Shown here one piece after another: positions 1-8,354 of a stretch of DNA of 64,000 nucleotides. Location of the stretch: assembly GCA_022787565.1 (NCBI GenBank), contig JALFVN010000002.1:1-64000 (forward strand). The letters run 5' to 3'. The position numbers and the translations under genes are program-made. Under the pieces are notes generated by a model. The model had not been told where the DNA came from and ran no database searches. It saw nothing but the letters and a program-made list of their open reading frames with translations. The DNA comes from Clostridiales bacterium (lineage in GTDB: Bacteria; Bacillota; Clostridia; Oscillospirales; Oscillospiraceae). How positions within the stretch are numbered: position 1 is the first letter of the stretch; each line of letters opens with the position of its first letter.

Positions 1-1
1 C

Positions 2-34
2 GTGACCGTTGATTACCAGGGCAACATCAAGTAA
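2..34 (+). CDS. C-terminal end of an upstream gene (partial)
   Basis: The window opens inside a plus-strand frame that ends VTVDYQGNIK-stop and is directly followed by a hairpin terminator. Its position ahead of a nucleoside-type ABC importer suggests the substrate-binding lipoprotein of the BMP/PnrA family, which normally precedes these ATPase and permease genes. That identity is inferred from context only; ten residues cannot show the family. Confidence 0.5.
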   Translation: MTVDYQGNIK

Positions 35-54
35 TTTTATCTCAGGCATTATGA

Positions 55-82
55 AGGACAGGCCGAACGGCCTGTCCTTTTT
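55..82 (+). terminator. Rho-independent terminator
   Basis: A perfect 10-bp stem (AGGACAGGCC / GGCCTGTCCT) with a GAAC loop is followed by a T run. It ends transcription of the partial upstream gene. If that gene encodes the binding protein, the hairpin would make binding protein mRNA more abundant than transporter mRNA, a common arrangement. Confidence 0.85.
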
Positions 83-131
83 CTGTGTCTCCGTTCTCTC
101 CGAAAAATATTCTATTCTCCGCGAATTTTGT

Positions 132-160
132 TTGTAATCCGCAGATTTATGGTGTAGAAT
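132..160 (+). promoter_or_regulatory. Predicted sigma-A promoter for the ABC importer operon
   Basis: TTGTAA and TAGAAT are separated by 17 bp, about 40 bp upstream of the ATPase gene start and downstream of the preceding terminator. The -35 box is imperfect. Confidence 0.5.
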
Positions 161-199
161 AAGATAGCATATATGTAATTAACAGGGAGGTCGGTACGG

Positions 200-1738
200 T
201 TGGAGAGTCAATACGCTATTGAAATGCTTCACATTACCAAAAAATTCCCCGGCATCATTGCCAACGACGATGTCACCCTGCAGTTGAAGAAGGGCGAAAT
301 TCACGCCCTGCTGGGTGAAAACGGCGCCGGCAAATCTACTCTGATGAGCGTTCTTTTCGGTCTGTATCAGGCAGAGGAGGGCATCATCAAAAAGGACGGC
401 CGGGAGGTCCAGATCAAAAACCCCAACGACGCCAACGACCTTGGCATCGGCATGGTGCATCAGCACTTCAAACTGGTGGAGTGTTTCACCGTGCTGGACA
501 ACATCATTCTGGGCGTGGAGCCCAACAAGCACGGCTTTCTGCAGAAGCAGGAGGCGAGAGAGAAAGTCATGGCCCTGTCGGAGAAATACGGTCTCCATGT
601 GGATCCGGACGCTCTGATCGAGGATATCACCGTGGGCATGCAGCAGCGTACCGAGATCCTCAAAATGCTCTACCGGGATAATGAAATTCTCATTTTCGAC
701 GAACCTACCGCAGTTCTGACCCCTCAGGAAATTGAAGAGTTGATGCAGATCATGAAAAATCTGGCCGCCGAAGGCAAGAGCATCCTCTTTATCTCCCACA
801 AGCTCAACGAGATCATGGAGGTCTCTGACCGGGTGACGGTTCTGCGCAAGGGCAAGTACATAGGCACCGTGGAGACAGCAAAGACCAGCAAGGAAGAGCT
901 GAGCCGCATGATGGTTGGCCGCGATGTGGAATTCGTGGTTGCCAAGGAGGACGCCAAGCCCGGCGACGTGGTGCTGGAGGTGGAGGGCCTGACCGTGCCT
1001 TCCAAGATACACAGCAACGACGCCGCGAAAAACGTCAGCTTCCAGGTTCACGCCGGCGAGATTTTGTGCATTGCCGGTATTGACGGCAACGGCCAGACCG
1101 AGCTTGTCTACGGAATCACCGGACTGGAGCCGCTGAAAGCCGGCAAGCTGACCCTCTGCGGGCAGGACATCACCAAGGCAACCATCCGCCGCCGCTCGGT
1201 CATGGGCATGAGCCACATTCCTGAGGACAGGCACAAGCACGGCCTGGTGCTGGATTATTCCCTTGAGTACAACATGGTGCTCCAGCGCTATTTTGAGCCG
1301 GAGTTTACCAACAAGGCCGGTTTCCTGAAACGGCCGCAGATTCGCAAGTACGCGGAAAAACTCATTGACCAGTACGACGTGCGCTCCGGACAGGGTCCCG
1401 TCACGGTGGCCCGCAGTATGTCCGGCGGCAACCAGCAGAAGGCCATTGTGGCCCGCGAGCTGGACAAGGATCCCAAACTCCTTGTGGCGGTGCAGCCTAC
1501 CCGCGGCCTGGATGTAGGCGCCATTGAGTATATCCACAAACAACTGGTGGCCCAGCGGGACGCCGGCGGCGCGGTGCTTCTGGTCTCTCTGGAGCTGGAC
1601 GAGGTCATGAGCCTTTCCGACCGCATTCTGGTCATGTACGAGGGCGAGATCGTGGGCGAGCTTGATCCGAAAAAGACAACTGTGGAAGAACTGGGCCTGT
1701 ATATGGCCGGTGCCAAGAGGGAGGGAGCTGCCGAATGA
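200..1738 (+). CDS. Nucleoside-type ABC importer, ATP-binding protein (double ATPase)
   Basis: This 512-residue protein has two ABC ATPase halves in tandem, as in B. subtilis NupO/YufO and the sugar ATPases RbsA/MglA. The first half carries Walker A GENGAGKS near residue 40 and Walker B LIFDEPTAVLTP. The second half carries the signature SMSGGNQQK and PTRGLD. Its degenerate second Walker A region (GIDGNGQTE) is usual for this family. The start codon is TTG with a GGGAGG ribosome site 9 bp upstream. The stop overlaps the next start (ATGA), so it is co-translated with the permeases. The likely role is to power nucleoside uptake at the inner face of the membrane; the exact substrate is not shown. 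Confidence 0.9.
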   Translation: MESQYAIEMLHITKKFPGIIANDDVTLQLKKGEIHALLGENGAGKSTLMSVLFGLYQAEEGIIKKDGREVQIKNPNDANDLGIGMVHQHFKLVECFTVLDNIILGVEPNKHGFLQKQEAREKVMALSEKYGLHVDPDALIEDITVGMQQRTEILKMLYRDNEILIFDEPTAVLTPQEIEELMQIMKNLAAEGKSILFISHKLNEIMEVSDRVTVLRKGKYIGTVETAKTSKEELSRMMVGRDVEFVVAKEDAKPGDVVLEVEGLTVPSKIHSNDAAKNVSFQVHAGEILCIAGIDGNGQTELVYGITGLEPLKAGKLTLCGQDITKATIRRRSVMGMSHIPEDRHKHGLVLDYSLEYNMVLQRYFEPEFTNKAGFLKRPQIRKYAEKLIDQYDVRSGQGPVTVARSMSGGNQQKAIVARELDKDPKLLVAVQPTRGLDVGAIEYIHKQLVAQRDAGGAVLLVSLELDEVMSLSDRILVMYEGEIVGELDPKKTTVEELGLYMAGAKREGAAE

Positions 1739-2868
1739 AAAAAATTCTGAAAAACCAGGCGGTACAGTCCCTTCTGTCCTCCCTGCTGTGTATCCTGTTG
1801 GGCCTGCTGCTGGGCTATATCGTCCTGCTGTTCATCAATCCCGCCGGTGCGGGTGAGGCGATCATCACCGTCATCAAAAACTTTTTCTATTATCCCAGCA
1901 AAGCTGCCGTGATAAAATATTTTGGTAATACTTTGGTCAAGACCGCTCCGCTGCTGATGTGCGGCCTGTCCGTGCTCTTTGCCTATAAGGTGGGTCTGTT
2001 CAACATCGGCGCCGCCGGTCAGTATGTGGTGGGCGTGGGCGCCAGCCTGTATCTGGCGCTGGCCCTGCATATGCCCTGGTATGTGTGCCTGATCGCCGCC
2101 ATGATCGCAGGCGCGCTGCTGGGCGCCATCTCCGGTCTGCTGAAGTCCTACTGCAACGTTAACGAGGTCATCTCCTGCATCATGCTCAACTGGATCAGCC
2201 TTTACGGCGTGAACATGCTGCTGTCTCTGGTGAAGGAGACTACCAGTCCCTACACCTTCACCCTCTCCAGCACCAACCCTGACGCAATCCTGCCGGATCT
2301 GGGGATGGGCAAGCTCTTCAGCAACAACCCCTATGTGAGTATCGCTCTGCCTCTGGCCGTGGTTGTCACCATTATCATCTGGGTCATTCTGGAAAAGACC
2401 AAGTTCGGTTACGAGCTCCGTGCCACCGGCAATAACAAAAACGCCGCCAAATATTGCGGCATGAACGAGAAGCGGAACATCATCCTCACCATGATGATCT
2501 CCGGCGCGCTGGCGGGTCTGGGCGCGGCGCTGCTGTACCTGACAGGCTTTGAGCAGTGGCAGTGCAGCCAGTCCAGCGTGCCGGGCATGGGCTTCAACGG
2601 CATCGCCGCCGCCTTCCTGGGCGGTCTGAACCCCATCGGCACCATCTTCTCCTCCTACTTTATCCAGCACATTACCAACGGCGGCGCGTATGTGGACAAG
2701 AGCATGTACTGCGCGCAGATATCCGACCTTATCTCTTCGATCATTATCTACCTCTGCGGCTTCGTGGCCTTCTTCAAGTACTTTATGAACTCCGCCATAG
2801 ACCGGCGTGAAGCCAAAAAAGCCGAGAAGCTTGCCCGGGCCGAGACTGAGGAAGGAGGTCAGAAATAA
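1735..2868 (+). CDS. Nucleoside-type ABC importer, permease 1
   Basis: A 377-residue polytopic membrane protein of the BPD_transp_2 family, resembling B. subtilis NupP/YufP. The hydrophobic segments begin at about residue 14, and the central EVISCIMLNWI-type stretch and GLGAALLYLTGF region match this permease class. It starts at an ATGA overlap with the ATPase gene and ends in a TAATG overlap with the second permease, so the three genes form one translationally coupled unit. It should form a heterodimer with the next protein. The charged, lysine-rich C-terminal tail is cytoplasmic by the usual topology rule (inference). Confidence 0.88.
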   Translation: MKKILKNQAVQSLLSSLLCILLGLLLGYIVLLFINPAGAGEAIITVIKNFFYYPSKAAVIKYFGNTLVKTAPLLMCGLSVLFAYKVGLFNIGAAGQYVVGVGASLYLALALHMPWYVCLIAAMIAGALLGAISGLLKSYCNVNEVISCIMLNWISLYGVNMLLSLVKETTSPYTFTLSSTNPDAILPDLGMGKLFSNNPYVSIALPLAVVVTIIIWVILEKTKFGYELRATGNNKNAAKYCGMNEKRNIILTMMISGALAGLGAALLYLTGFEQWQCSQSSVPGMGFNGIAAAFLGGLNPIGTIFSSYFIQHITNGGAYVDKSMYCAQISDLISSIIIYLCGFVAFFKYFMNSAIDRREAKKAEKLARAETEEGGQK

Positions 2869-3809
2869 TGCTGCTTCTTATCCAGTACACCCTTATTTTC
2901 GCCTCTGTTCTGCTTCTGGTCGCGTTGGGCGGCTGTTTCTCTGAACATTCCGGCGTGATCAACATCGGCCTTGAGGGCATTATGGTCATGGGCGCCCTGG
3001 GCGGCGCGCTGGTCATGAAATACATGCCCGCGGGCACCCCCGCCGTGGCCATGATCTTCACCACGCTGATCGGCGCTGTCCTTGTGGGCGTGCTGTTCTC
3101 CTGTCTGCTGGCTGTGGCCTGTATCAACTTCAAGGCAGACCAGACCATCGTAGGTACAGCCATGAACCTGCTGGGCGTGGCTGCCGCAACGGTCATCGTC
3201 AAGGCAATCAACACCGCCGAGAATCCGGACAACGTTTCCGCAACCATCCAGTACATCAGCCAGAAAAAGGCTTTCCTTCTGAACATCGGCAGCTTTGAGT
3301 TCAACTGGTTCATGGTCATCGCGGTTCTGGCGCTGATCTTCGCCTATGTCACCCTTTATAAGACCAAGTTCGGCCTTCGTCTCATGGCCTGCGGTGAACA
3401 TCCCCAGGCGGCGGACTCCGTGGGTATCAACGTGTATAAAATGCGCTGGGCCGGCGTGCTCATCTCCGGCGTGCTGGGCGGCCTGGGCGGTATCTGCTAC
3501 ATTCTGGCCGGCGTGTCCGAATGGAAGTTTGAAAACGGCGTGGCCGGTTTCGGCTTCCTGGCTCTGGCGGTTATGATCTTCGGCCAGTGGAAACCCACCC
3601 GTATTGCTCTGGCAGCGCTGCTCTTTGGTATGTTCCGGGCTCTTTCCAACGTCTATACCGGCTTCAGCTTCCTGACCGCGCTGAACATCCCCAGTACCGT
3701 TTACAACATGCTGCCCTACATCATCTCCCTTGTGGTGCTGGCCTTCACCTCCAAAAAGTCCCGTGCCCCCAAGGCCGAGGGTATCCCCTACGACAAAGGC
3801 TCACGCTGA
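2868..3809 (+). CDS. Nucleoside-type ABC importer, permease 2
   Basis: A 313-residue membrane protein of the same permease family, resembling NupQ/YufQ. The motif GVINIGLEGIMVMGALGG near residue 26 is characteristic, and FGLRLMACGEHPQAADSVGI around residue 166 is the cytoplasmic coupling region (the EAA-like loop) of the family. It is the last gene of the transporter operon, followed by a hairpin terminator at 3825-3863. Together with the preceding two genes it makes a complete importer apart from the binding protein. Confidence 0.88.
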   Translation: MLLLIQYTLIFASVLLLVALGGCFSEHSGVINIGLEGIMVMGALGGALVMKYMPAGTPAVAMIFTTLIGAVLVGVLFSCLLAVACINFKADQTIVGTAMNLLGVAAATVIVKAINTAENPDNVSATIQYISQKKAFLLNIGSFEFNWFMVIAVLALIFAYVTLYKTKFGLRLMACGEHPQAADSVGINVYKMRWAGVLISGVLGGLGGICYILAGVSEWKFENGVAGFGFLALAVMIFGQWKPTRIALAALLFGMFRALSNVYTGFSFLTALNIPSTVYNMLPYIISLVVLAFTSKKSRAPKAEGIPYDKGSR

Positions 3810-3824
3810 GCATGAAAAGCATAT

Positions 3825-3863
3825 ATACCGGAGATGCGGTTTGCCCGTATCTCCGGTATTTTT
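3825..3863 (+). terminator. Rho-independent terminator after the importer operon
   Basis: An 11-bp perfect stem (ATACCGGAGAT / ATCTCCGGTAT) precedes five T residues. Confidence 0.85.
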
Positions 3864-3884
3864 ACATTGTTTATATTTGTCGAC

Positions 3885-3912
3885 TTGACTTTCCGTAAAT
3901 ATGGCATACAAT
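3885..3912 (+). promoter_or_regulatory. Predicted promoter of psuG
   Basis: TTGACT and TACAAT with a 16-bp spacer lie 30 bp ahead of the psuG start and after the importer terminator, so psuG has its own transcript. Confidence 0.65.
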
Positions 3913-3941
3913 ATCCATGTTATCAAACACAGGAGGTTCGT

Positions 3942-4853
3942 ATGAACAAATATCTTGACATAGCTCCCGAAGTAAAGGAAGCTCTCGCCCAGGGTAAGCC
4001 CGTCGTCGCGCTGGAGAGCACCATCATCTCCCACGGCATGCCTTATCCCAAAAATGTGGAGACCGCGCTGCTTGTGGAGCAGACCATCCGCGAAAACGGC
4101 GCCGTTCCCGCCACCATTGCCGTAATCGGCGGCAGACTGAAAGCCGGTCTGAGCCGTGAGGAGATCGAATACCTGGGCAAATCCGGCCGGGACGTGGCTA
4201 AAGCCAGCCGCCGGGACCTTCCCGCTCTGGTGGCGAGAGGAGCCGACGGCGCGACTACCGTGACCACCACCATGATTATCGCCCATATGGCCGGGATCAA
4301 CGTCTTTGCCACCGGCGGCATTGGCGGTGTTCACCGGGGCGCGGAGACGACCATGGATATCTCCGCCGATCTGGAGGAGCTGGCCCAGACCCCTGTCATG
4401 GTCGTCTGCGCCGGAGCAAAGTCCATTCTGGACCTGGGTCTGACGCTTGAATATCTGGAGACCCACGGCGTCCCCGTCATCGGCTACGGTACTGAGGAAC
4501 TGCCCGCCTTCTACACCCGCTCCAGCGGCTTCGGCGTGGACTACCGGGTGGACAGCCCCGAGGAATTGGCGGCCATGTTCCGCGCACAGCGGGAGCTGGG
4601 CTACAAGGGCGGTATGCTGGTCACAAATCCCATTCCGGAGGAGTACGCCATGGACAAGGCTGTCATCGACGCTGCTATTGAGCAGGCGCTGAAGGAGAGC
4701 GTGGAGCAGGGAATCCACGGCAAAGAGACCACGCCCTTCCTGCTGGCACGGGTGGTGGAACTCACCGGCGGCGACAGTCTGGAGAGCAATATCAGGCTGG
4801 TGCTGAACAACGCCGCTGTGGCAGCCCGGACCGCCTGCGAGCTTTGCAAATAA
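3942..4853 (+). CDS. psuG: Pseudouridine-5'-phosphate glycosidase
   Basis: A 303-residue member of the PsuG/YeiN family, which cleaves pseudouridine 5'-phosphate reversibly to ribose 5-phosphate and uracil. Conserved stretches are ALESTIISHGMPYPKN near the N-terminus, GADGATTVTTTM and FATGGIGGVHRGAE in the middle, and TPFLL near the C-terminus. The lengths match E. coli PsuG (312). ATG 3942 is chosen because AGGAGG sits 5 bp upstream; the longer in-frame opening at 3834 falls inside the preceding terminator. The usual partner, pseudouridine kinase PsuK, is not in the window. The transporter just upstream may supply the nucleoside (inference). Confidence 0.93.
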   Translation: MNKYLDIAPEVKEALAQGKPVVALESTIISHGMPYPKNVETALLVEQTIRENGAVPATIAVIGGRLKAGLSREEIEYLGKSGRDVAKASRRDLPALVARGADGATTVTTTMIIAHMAGINVFATGGIGGVHRGAETTMDISADLEELAQTPVMVVCAGAKSILDLGLTLEYLETHGVPVIGYGTEELPAFYTRSSGFGVDYRVDSPEELAAMFRAQRELGYKGGMLVTNPIPEEYAMDKAVIDAAIEQALKESVEQGIHGKETTPFLLARVVELTGGDSLESNIRLVLNNAAVAARTACELCK

Positions 4854-4870
4854 AAGAAAAACCTGAAAAT

Positions 4871-5127
4871 CTGAACCGGGAGGGTGTTCCCCTCCCGGCT
4901 CAAGTCGTTGACAAAGTCATTTTGACTTTGTCAACGAGAGAGAATGCACTGCACTCATGCCTCAATGTGCGCCTGCGGCGCACATTTCGACACTCGTTTC
5001 GTGAGAAGTGTTTTCTGCGACGCACATGTCGCCGCAGAAAACGGATTGTATTTCTTTTTTCGCTGCGGCGAAAAAACTCTGCGAGGCTTTGTCTATAGTC
5101 TGAACCGGGAGGGTGTTTCCCTCCCGG
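4871..5127 (+). repeat. Palindrome-rich intergenic element flanked by duplicated terminator hairpins, copy 1
   Basis: Two 28-bp direct copies of a hairpin (4871-4898 and 5100-5127, one mismatch) bracket about 200 bp made almost entirely of consecutive palindromes: TCGTTGACAAAGTCA pairing with its complement, AATGTGCGCC/GGCGCACATT, an imperfect TTTTCTGCG...CGCAGAAAA, and TTTTTTCGC/GCGAAAAAA. No protein-coding frame of note is present. A copy more than 80 percent identical by eye lies in reverse orientation at 36974-37234, and a related element is at 50179-50390. See findings. Confidence 0.8.
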
Positions 5128-5137
5128 TTTCGTTTTT
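5103..5137 (+). terminator. Rho-independent terminator (distal copy)
   Basis: The stem AACCGGGAGGG / CCCTCCCGGTT is followed by CGTTTTT. The proximal copy at 4876-4898 lacks the T tract, so the distal copy is probably the functional psuG terminator. Confidence 0.75.
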
Positions 5138-5308
5138 CAAAGCGCAGAAATTTACAGGTTTCCAGGCACCTGGGCGCGCAGGAAAGCCCCCTGCGCATGG
5201 CGCCAGGGCAGCGGGTTCGGAGCCTTGCCCCAAAGCGCCCCGCACCAGGCTGATGATTATACTGTTTGCACCCAAAAATTTCCCCTCTGCGCAGATCAAG
5301 CGCCTGTG

Positions 5309-5338
5309 TTGACATCAAGAGGCAAAATAATGTATAAT
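5309..5338 (+). promoter_or_regulatory. Strong predicted promoter of the VTC operon
   Basis: Consensus TTGACA and consensus TATAAT with an 18-bp spacer, 50 bp upstream of the VTC-domain gene. The stretch 5138-5308 before it holds no gene that can be supported. Confidence 0.8.
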
Positions 5339-5388
5339 AACTCAGATTGGACCTGCCTTTTGGGCAGCAAAGCAACGGAGAATGCCAT

Positions 5389-6111
5389 ATGGGTGAGACG
5401 AAGCTGACCTTTAAGCGATATGAAAAAAAATATCTTTTGTCCCGCGAGCAGTATCTGACATTGAGACAGCGATTGGACGCGTATATTCAGCCGGATACAT
5501 ATTTTCAGAGCACCGTATGCAGCATCTATTATGACAGCGATGACTACCATCTGATCCGCCACTCCATCGAGGGCCCGGTATATAAAGAGAAGCTGCGTGT
5601 CCGAAGCTACAATGTGCCGCAGCCGGGCGGAACGGTGTTTGTGGAGCTGAAGAAAAAATACAAAGGCATTGTTTATAAGCGAAGAGTCACCATGGAGGTC
5701 GAACAGGCCCAGAATTATCTGGCCGGCAAGTGTCTCCCTCCGGAGGACAGTCAGATCACCCGGGAGATCGACTGGTTTTTGCACGAAAACCTGCCGAGCC
5801 CCAAGGTGTTTATTGCCTGCGACCGTTCAGCCTATGTGGCAAAGGACAACCCGGAGCTTCGCATCACCTTTGATGAAAACATCCGCTGGCGGGAAGATGA
5901 GCTTTCTCTCACTGCCGGCTGCCACGGCCAGCCGCTTGTCGCGCCGGGCCAGGTGCTGATGGAGATCAAGATCCCCGGCGCCGCTCCCCTTTGGCTGGCC
6001 CACATGCTCAGTGAGCTTGCCCTTTTCCCCACCGGCTTTTCAAAATACGGCACCTGCTATAAAACCGCCCTGCTGGAAAAATATTTTAACGGAGTGATTT
6101 TCTGTGTTTAA
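5389..6111 (+). CDS. VTC domain-containing protein (polyphosphate polymerase fold)
   Basis: A 240-residue protein spanning a whole VTC domain, the tunnel-fold catalytic domain known from yeast vacuolar Vtc4. Features expected of the family are KRYEKKYLL near the start, YYDSDDYHLIRHSIE, KLRVRSYN, FVELKKKYKG and VLMEIKI towards the end, which supply the basic and acidic residues lining the tunnel. ATG 5389 is chosen for the GGAG 8 bp upstream. The stop overlaps the GTG start of the DUF4956 gene. In bacteria the pairing of VTC and DUF4956 genes is common; whether this protein makes polyphosphate or modifies another substrate is unknown. Confidence 0.85.
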   Translation: MGETKLTFKRYEKKYLLSREQYLTLRQRLDAYIQPDTYFQSTVCSIYYDSDDYHLIRHSIEGPVYKEKLRVRSYNVPQPGGTVFVELKKKYKGIVYKRRVTMEVEQAQNYLAGKCLPPEDSQITREIDWFLHENLPSPKVFIACDRSAYVAKDNPELRITFDENIRWREDELSLTAGCHGQPLVAPGQVLMEIKIPGAAPLWLAHMLSELALFPTGFSKYGTCYKTALLEKYFNGVIFCV

Positions 6112-6766
6112 CAGTGTTATACCCACCGCAATGACCCTTTCCGCATTTTTGATGTGCATCTTTGCCTCGCTTGTTCTCGGTGTGCTGACCGCTCTGGTCT
6201 TTTCTTTCCGGAACCGGCACAGCGGATCGCTGATCCTGGCGCTTGCCGTGCTGCCTCCCATTGTGGCCCTGGTGATCATGATGGTCAACGGCAATATCGG
6301 CGCGGGGCTTGCCGTGGCAGGCACCTTTTCCCTGGTTCGTTTCCGCAGCGCCCCGGGGACGGCAAGGGAGATCTGCGGTCTCTTCATGTCCACGGCCATC
6401 GGCATCACCTGCGGCATGGGCTTTATCGGGATCGCGGCGGTGTTTTTCCTGGTCATGGCGGTATTCCTCATCGTTCTCAGCATTATCCGATTCGGCGAAA
6501 CTGCGGCCTCCAGCCGTCAGCTTAAGATAACCATTCCCGAAAATCTGGATTACGACGGGCTGTTTGACGATATTTTTGAAAAGTATACCAACAACCACGA
6601 ACTGGTAAAAGTAAAGACCACCAATATGGGGACGCTCTACGAGCTTACCTACAGCATCAATCTGAAAACACCGGATGTCAGCAAGCAGTTTATCGACGAG
6701 ATCCGTTGCCGCAACGGCAATTTGAATATTATCTGCGGCAGGGAGTCGGATAAAGACGCGATCTGA
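6104..6766 (+). CDS. DUF4956 membrane protein
   Basis: A 220-residue protein with GTG start, overlapping the VTC gene by 8 bp. Predicted transmembrane segments are near residues 10-33, 43-62 and 92-127. The conserved motif GTFSLVRFRSAPGTAREI between segments is the hallmark of DUF4956. The last 80 residues form a soluble domain (EYTNN-type region to ICGRESDKDAI). The family is of unknown function and is regularly encoded beside VTC-domain and CotH proteins. The immediate neighbours suggest a membrane platform for a surface-associated activity (inference). Confidence 0.85.
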   Translation: MFNSVIPTAMTLSAFLMCIFASLVLGVLTALVFSFRNRHSGSLILALAVLPPIVALVIMMVNGNIGAGLAVAGTFSLVRFRSAPGTAREICGLFMSTAIGITCGMGFIGIAAVFFLVMAVFLIVLSIIRFGETAASSRQLKITIPENLDYDGLFDDIFEKYTNNHELVKVKTTNMGTLYELTYSINLKTPDVSKQFIDEIRCRNGNLNIICGRESDKDAI

Positions 6767-6784
6767 CAGGAAAGGGAGAAGATC

Positions 6785-8263
6785 ATGAAAAAATTCCTTG
6801 TTTGCGTTCTCGCGGCTGCGCTGGCGCTCTCCTGTTTAAGCGCCTGCTCCGATGTGGTAATCGGCGCCTCCAACGACGGCAGCACCGGCGCCGGCGGCCC
6901 TGAAAAGGCCATCACCTTAAACGGCGACAGCGCCAAATACGCCGGCGGCGGCGTTTCCATCAACGGAAGCACCGTGACGATTTCCGCTCCCGGCGAATAT
7001 ACCGTCACCGGAACGCTGGATAACGGCCGCATCATTATCGACACAGGGGAAGAGCCCGGCAACGTGCTCCTGACGCTGGACGGCGTAAATATCACCTGCC
7101 TGACTGACGCCGCCATTTATGTGGCCCAGGCCAGGAATGTGGATATCGTTCTCGCGCCGGGAAGCAGCAATACGGTCACTTCCGGCACGGAGTCCGACAT
7201 GGCCAAAGCCGACGGAACAGCCAGCGGTGCGGCCATTTACGCCGAGGATGACCTGGACATCAAGGGCGAGGGAACACTGCAGATCTGCGGCTATATCAAC
7301 AACGGTATCACCTGCAAGGATGATCTGGACATTATGGGCGGCACGATCACGGTGCTTGCCGCCAATAACGGCATCCGCGGTTCTGAGTCGGTCTGCGTCA
7401 CCGGAGGAAACCTGTCTGTTACCTGCGGCAATGATGGAATCAAGTCCACCGTTGCGGACAAGGCAGGAAAGGGCTATGTTGAGATCAGCGGCGGCGGCAT
7501 CGCCATCGCAGCGGCAGGCGACGGCATCTCGGCGGAGACCTCTCTGAACATCAGCGGCGGCAATATCGTCATCTCCACTACCGGCGACCCGGCCGCGGGG
7601 AGCGCCAAGGGGATCAAGGCCTATACCGGCTTTGCCATCAGCGGCGGCAGCATCAATGTGACATCCACGGATCACGCACTGAAATCCTCCGCCGGTATGA
7701 CCATCAGCGGCGGCAGCTTCACGCTCAACTCCTCCGACGGCAAGGGAATTTCCGCCGATGGGGACATCACCATCAGCGGCGGCGACTTTAACGTAAGCTC
7801 CATTGACGACGGTATCGAGTCTGTTACCGCCTTGACCATAGAGGGCGGCAGCTTCAATATCACCGCCGGGAACGACGGCCTGAAAGCGGGCGAAAAGGGC
7901 ACCGGCTTCGAGGCAAAAGTGGGCACGGTGACCATTAACGGCGGCAGCCTTTTTGTCAGCGCCTATGCCGATCCCATTGACGCCAAGGCAAAGCTGCTGG
8001 TAAACGGCGGCAGCGTGCTGGCTGTCGGCACCTCCGGGATAATCAAGAACTTCAGCGGCGAGAGCAGCCAGAGCTTTATCGCGTGCAGCCTTAACGGCAG
8101 CGGGAGCGACACCGTTGCAGTAAAATCGGCAGACGGCGGCGAGCTTGCCTCTCTGGTTGCGGCATACGGGTTCAACACCGTTCTGTTTTCCGCGCCCACC
8201 CTTTCCGCCGGCGGCGAATATACGGTATCTTCCGGCACCGGGAGCAGCACCGCCGTCGCATGA
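6785..8263 (+). CDS. Secreted lipoprotein with Cthe_2159-type carbohydrate-binding beta-helix
   Basis: A 492-residue protein with a lipoprotein signal peptide (MKKFLVCVLAAALALSCLSAC; lipobox LSAC, Cys21). The rest is a right-handed beta-helix built of short repeats of the form ISGGSFNVTS...DGI, about a dozen rungs from residue 60 to 430. This is the pattern of the Cthe_2159 (DUF4353-type) family, whose founding member binds cellulose and pectin. The gene lies 18 bp after DUF4956 with GGAAAGGGAG upstream, so it belongs to the same operon. It is predicted to be anchored outside the membrane. The exact ligand is not known. Confidence 0.85.
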   Translation: MKKFLVCVLAAALALSCLSACSDVVIGASNDGSTGAGGPEKAITLNGDSAKYAGGGVSINGSTVTISAPGEYTVTGTLDNGRIIIDTGEEPGNVLLTLDGVNITCLTDAAIYVAQARNVDIVLAPGSSNTVTSGTESDMAKADGTASGAAIYAEDDLDIKGEGTLQICGYINNGITCKDDLDIMGGTITVLAANNGIRGSESVCVTGGNLSVTCGNDGIKSTVADKAGKGYVEISGGGIAIAAAGDGISAETSLNISGGNIVISTTGDPAAGSAKGIKAYTGFAISGGSINVTSTDHALKSSAGMTISGGSFTLNSSDGKGISADGDITISGGDFNVSSIDDGIESVTALTIEGGSFNITAGNDGLKAGEKGTGFEAKVGTVTINGGSLFVSAYADPIDAKAKLLVNGGSVLAVGTSGIIKNFSGESSQSFIACSLNGSGSDTVAVKSADGGELASLVAAYGFNTVLFSAPTLSAGGEYTVSSGTGSSTAVA

Positions 8264-8354
8264 CCTTCCGAAACCGCTATGACCCGGCAGACATCAAGCC
8301 TGCCGGGTCTCAGCAATGAAATGGCAATATACACAAAAAGGAAGCAACGACACT

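Noticed and set aside
4871..5137. Repeated hairpins considered as a CRISPR-like array
   Set aside because: There are only two direct copies per site, a 200-bp interior with its own palindromes and no regular spacers or cas genes.
8281..8309. Hairpin between the beta-helix lipoprotein and the repeat protein as a terminator
   Set aside because: A good 10-bp stem but no T tract follows, so it is more likely a processing or attenuating structure.
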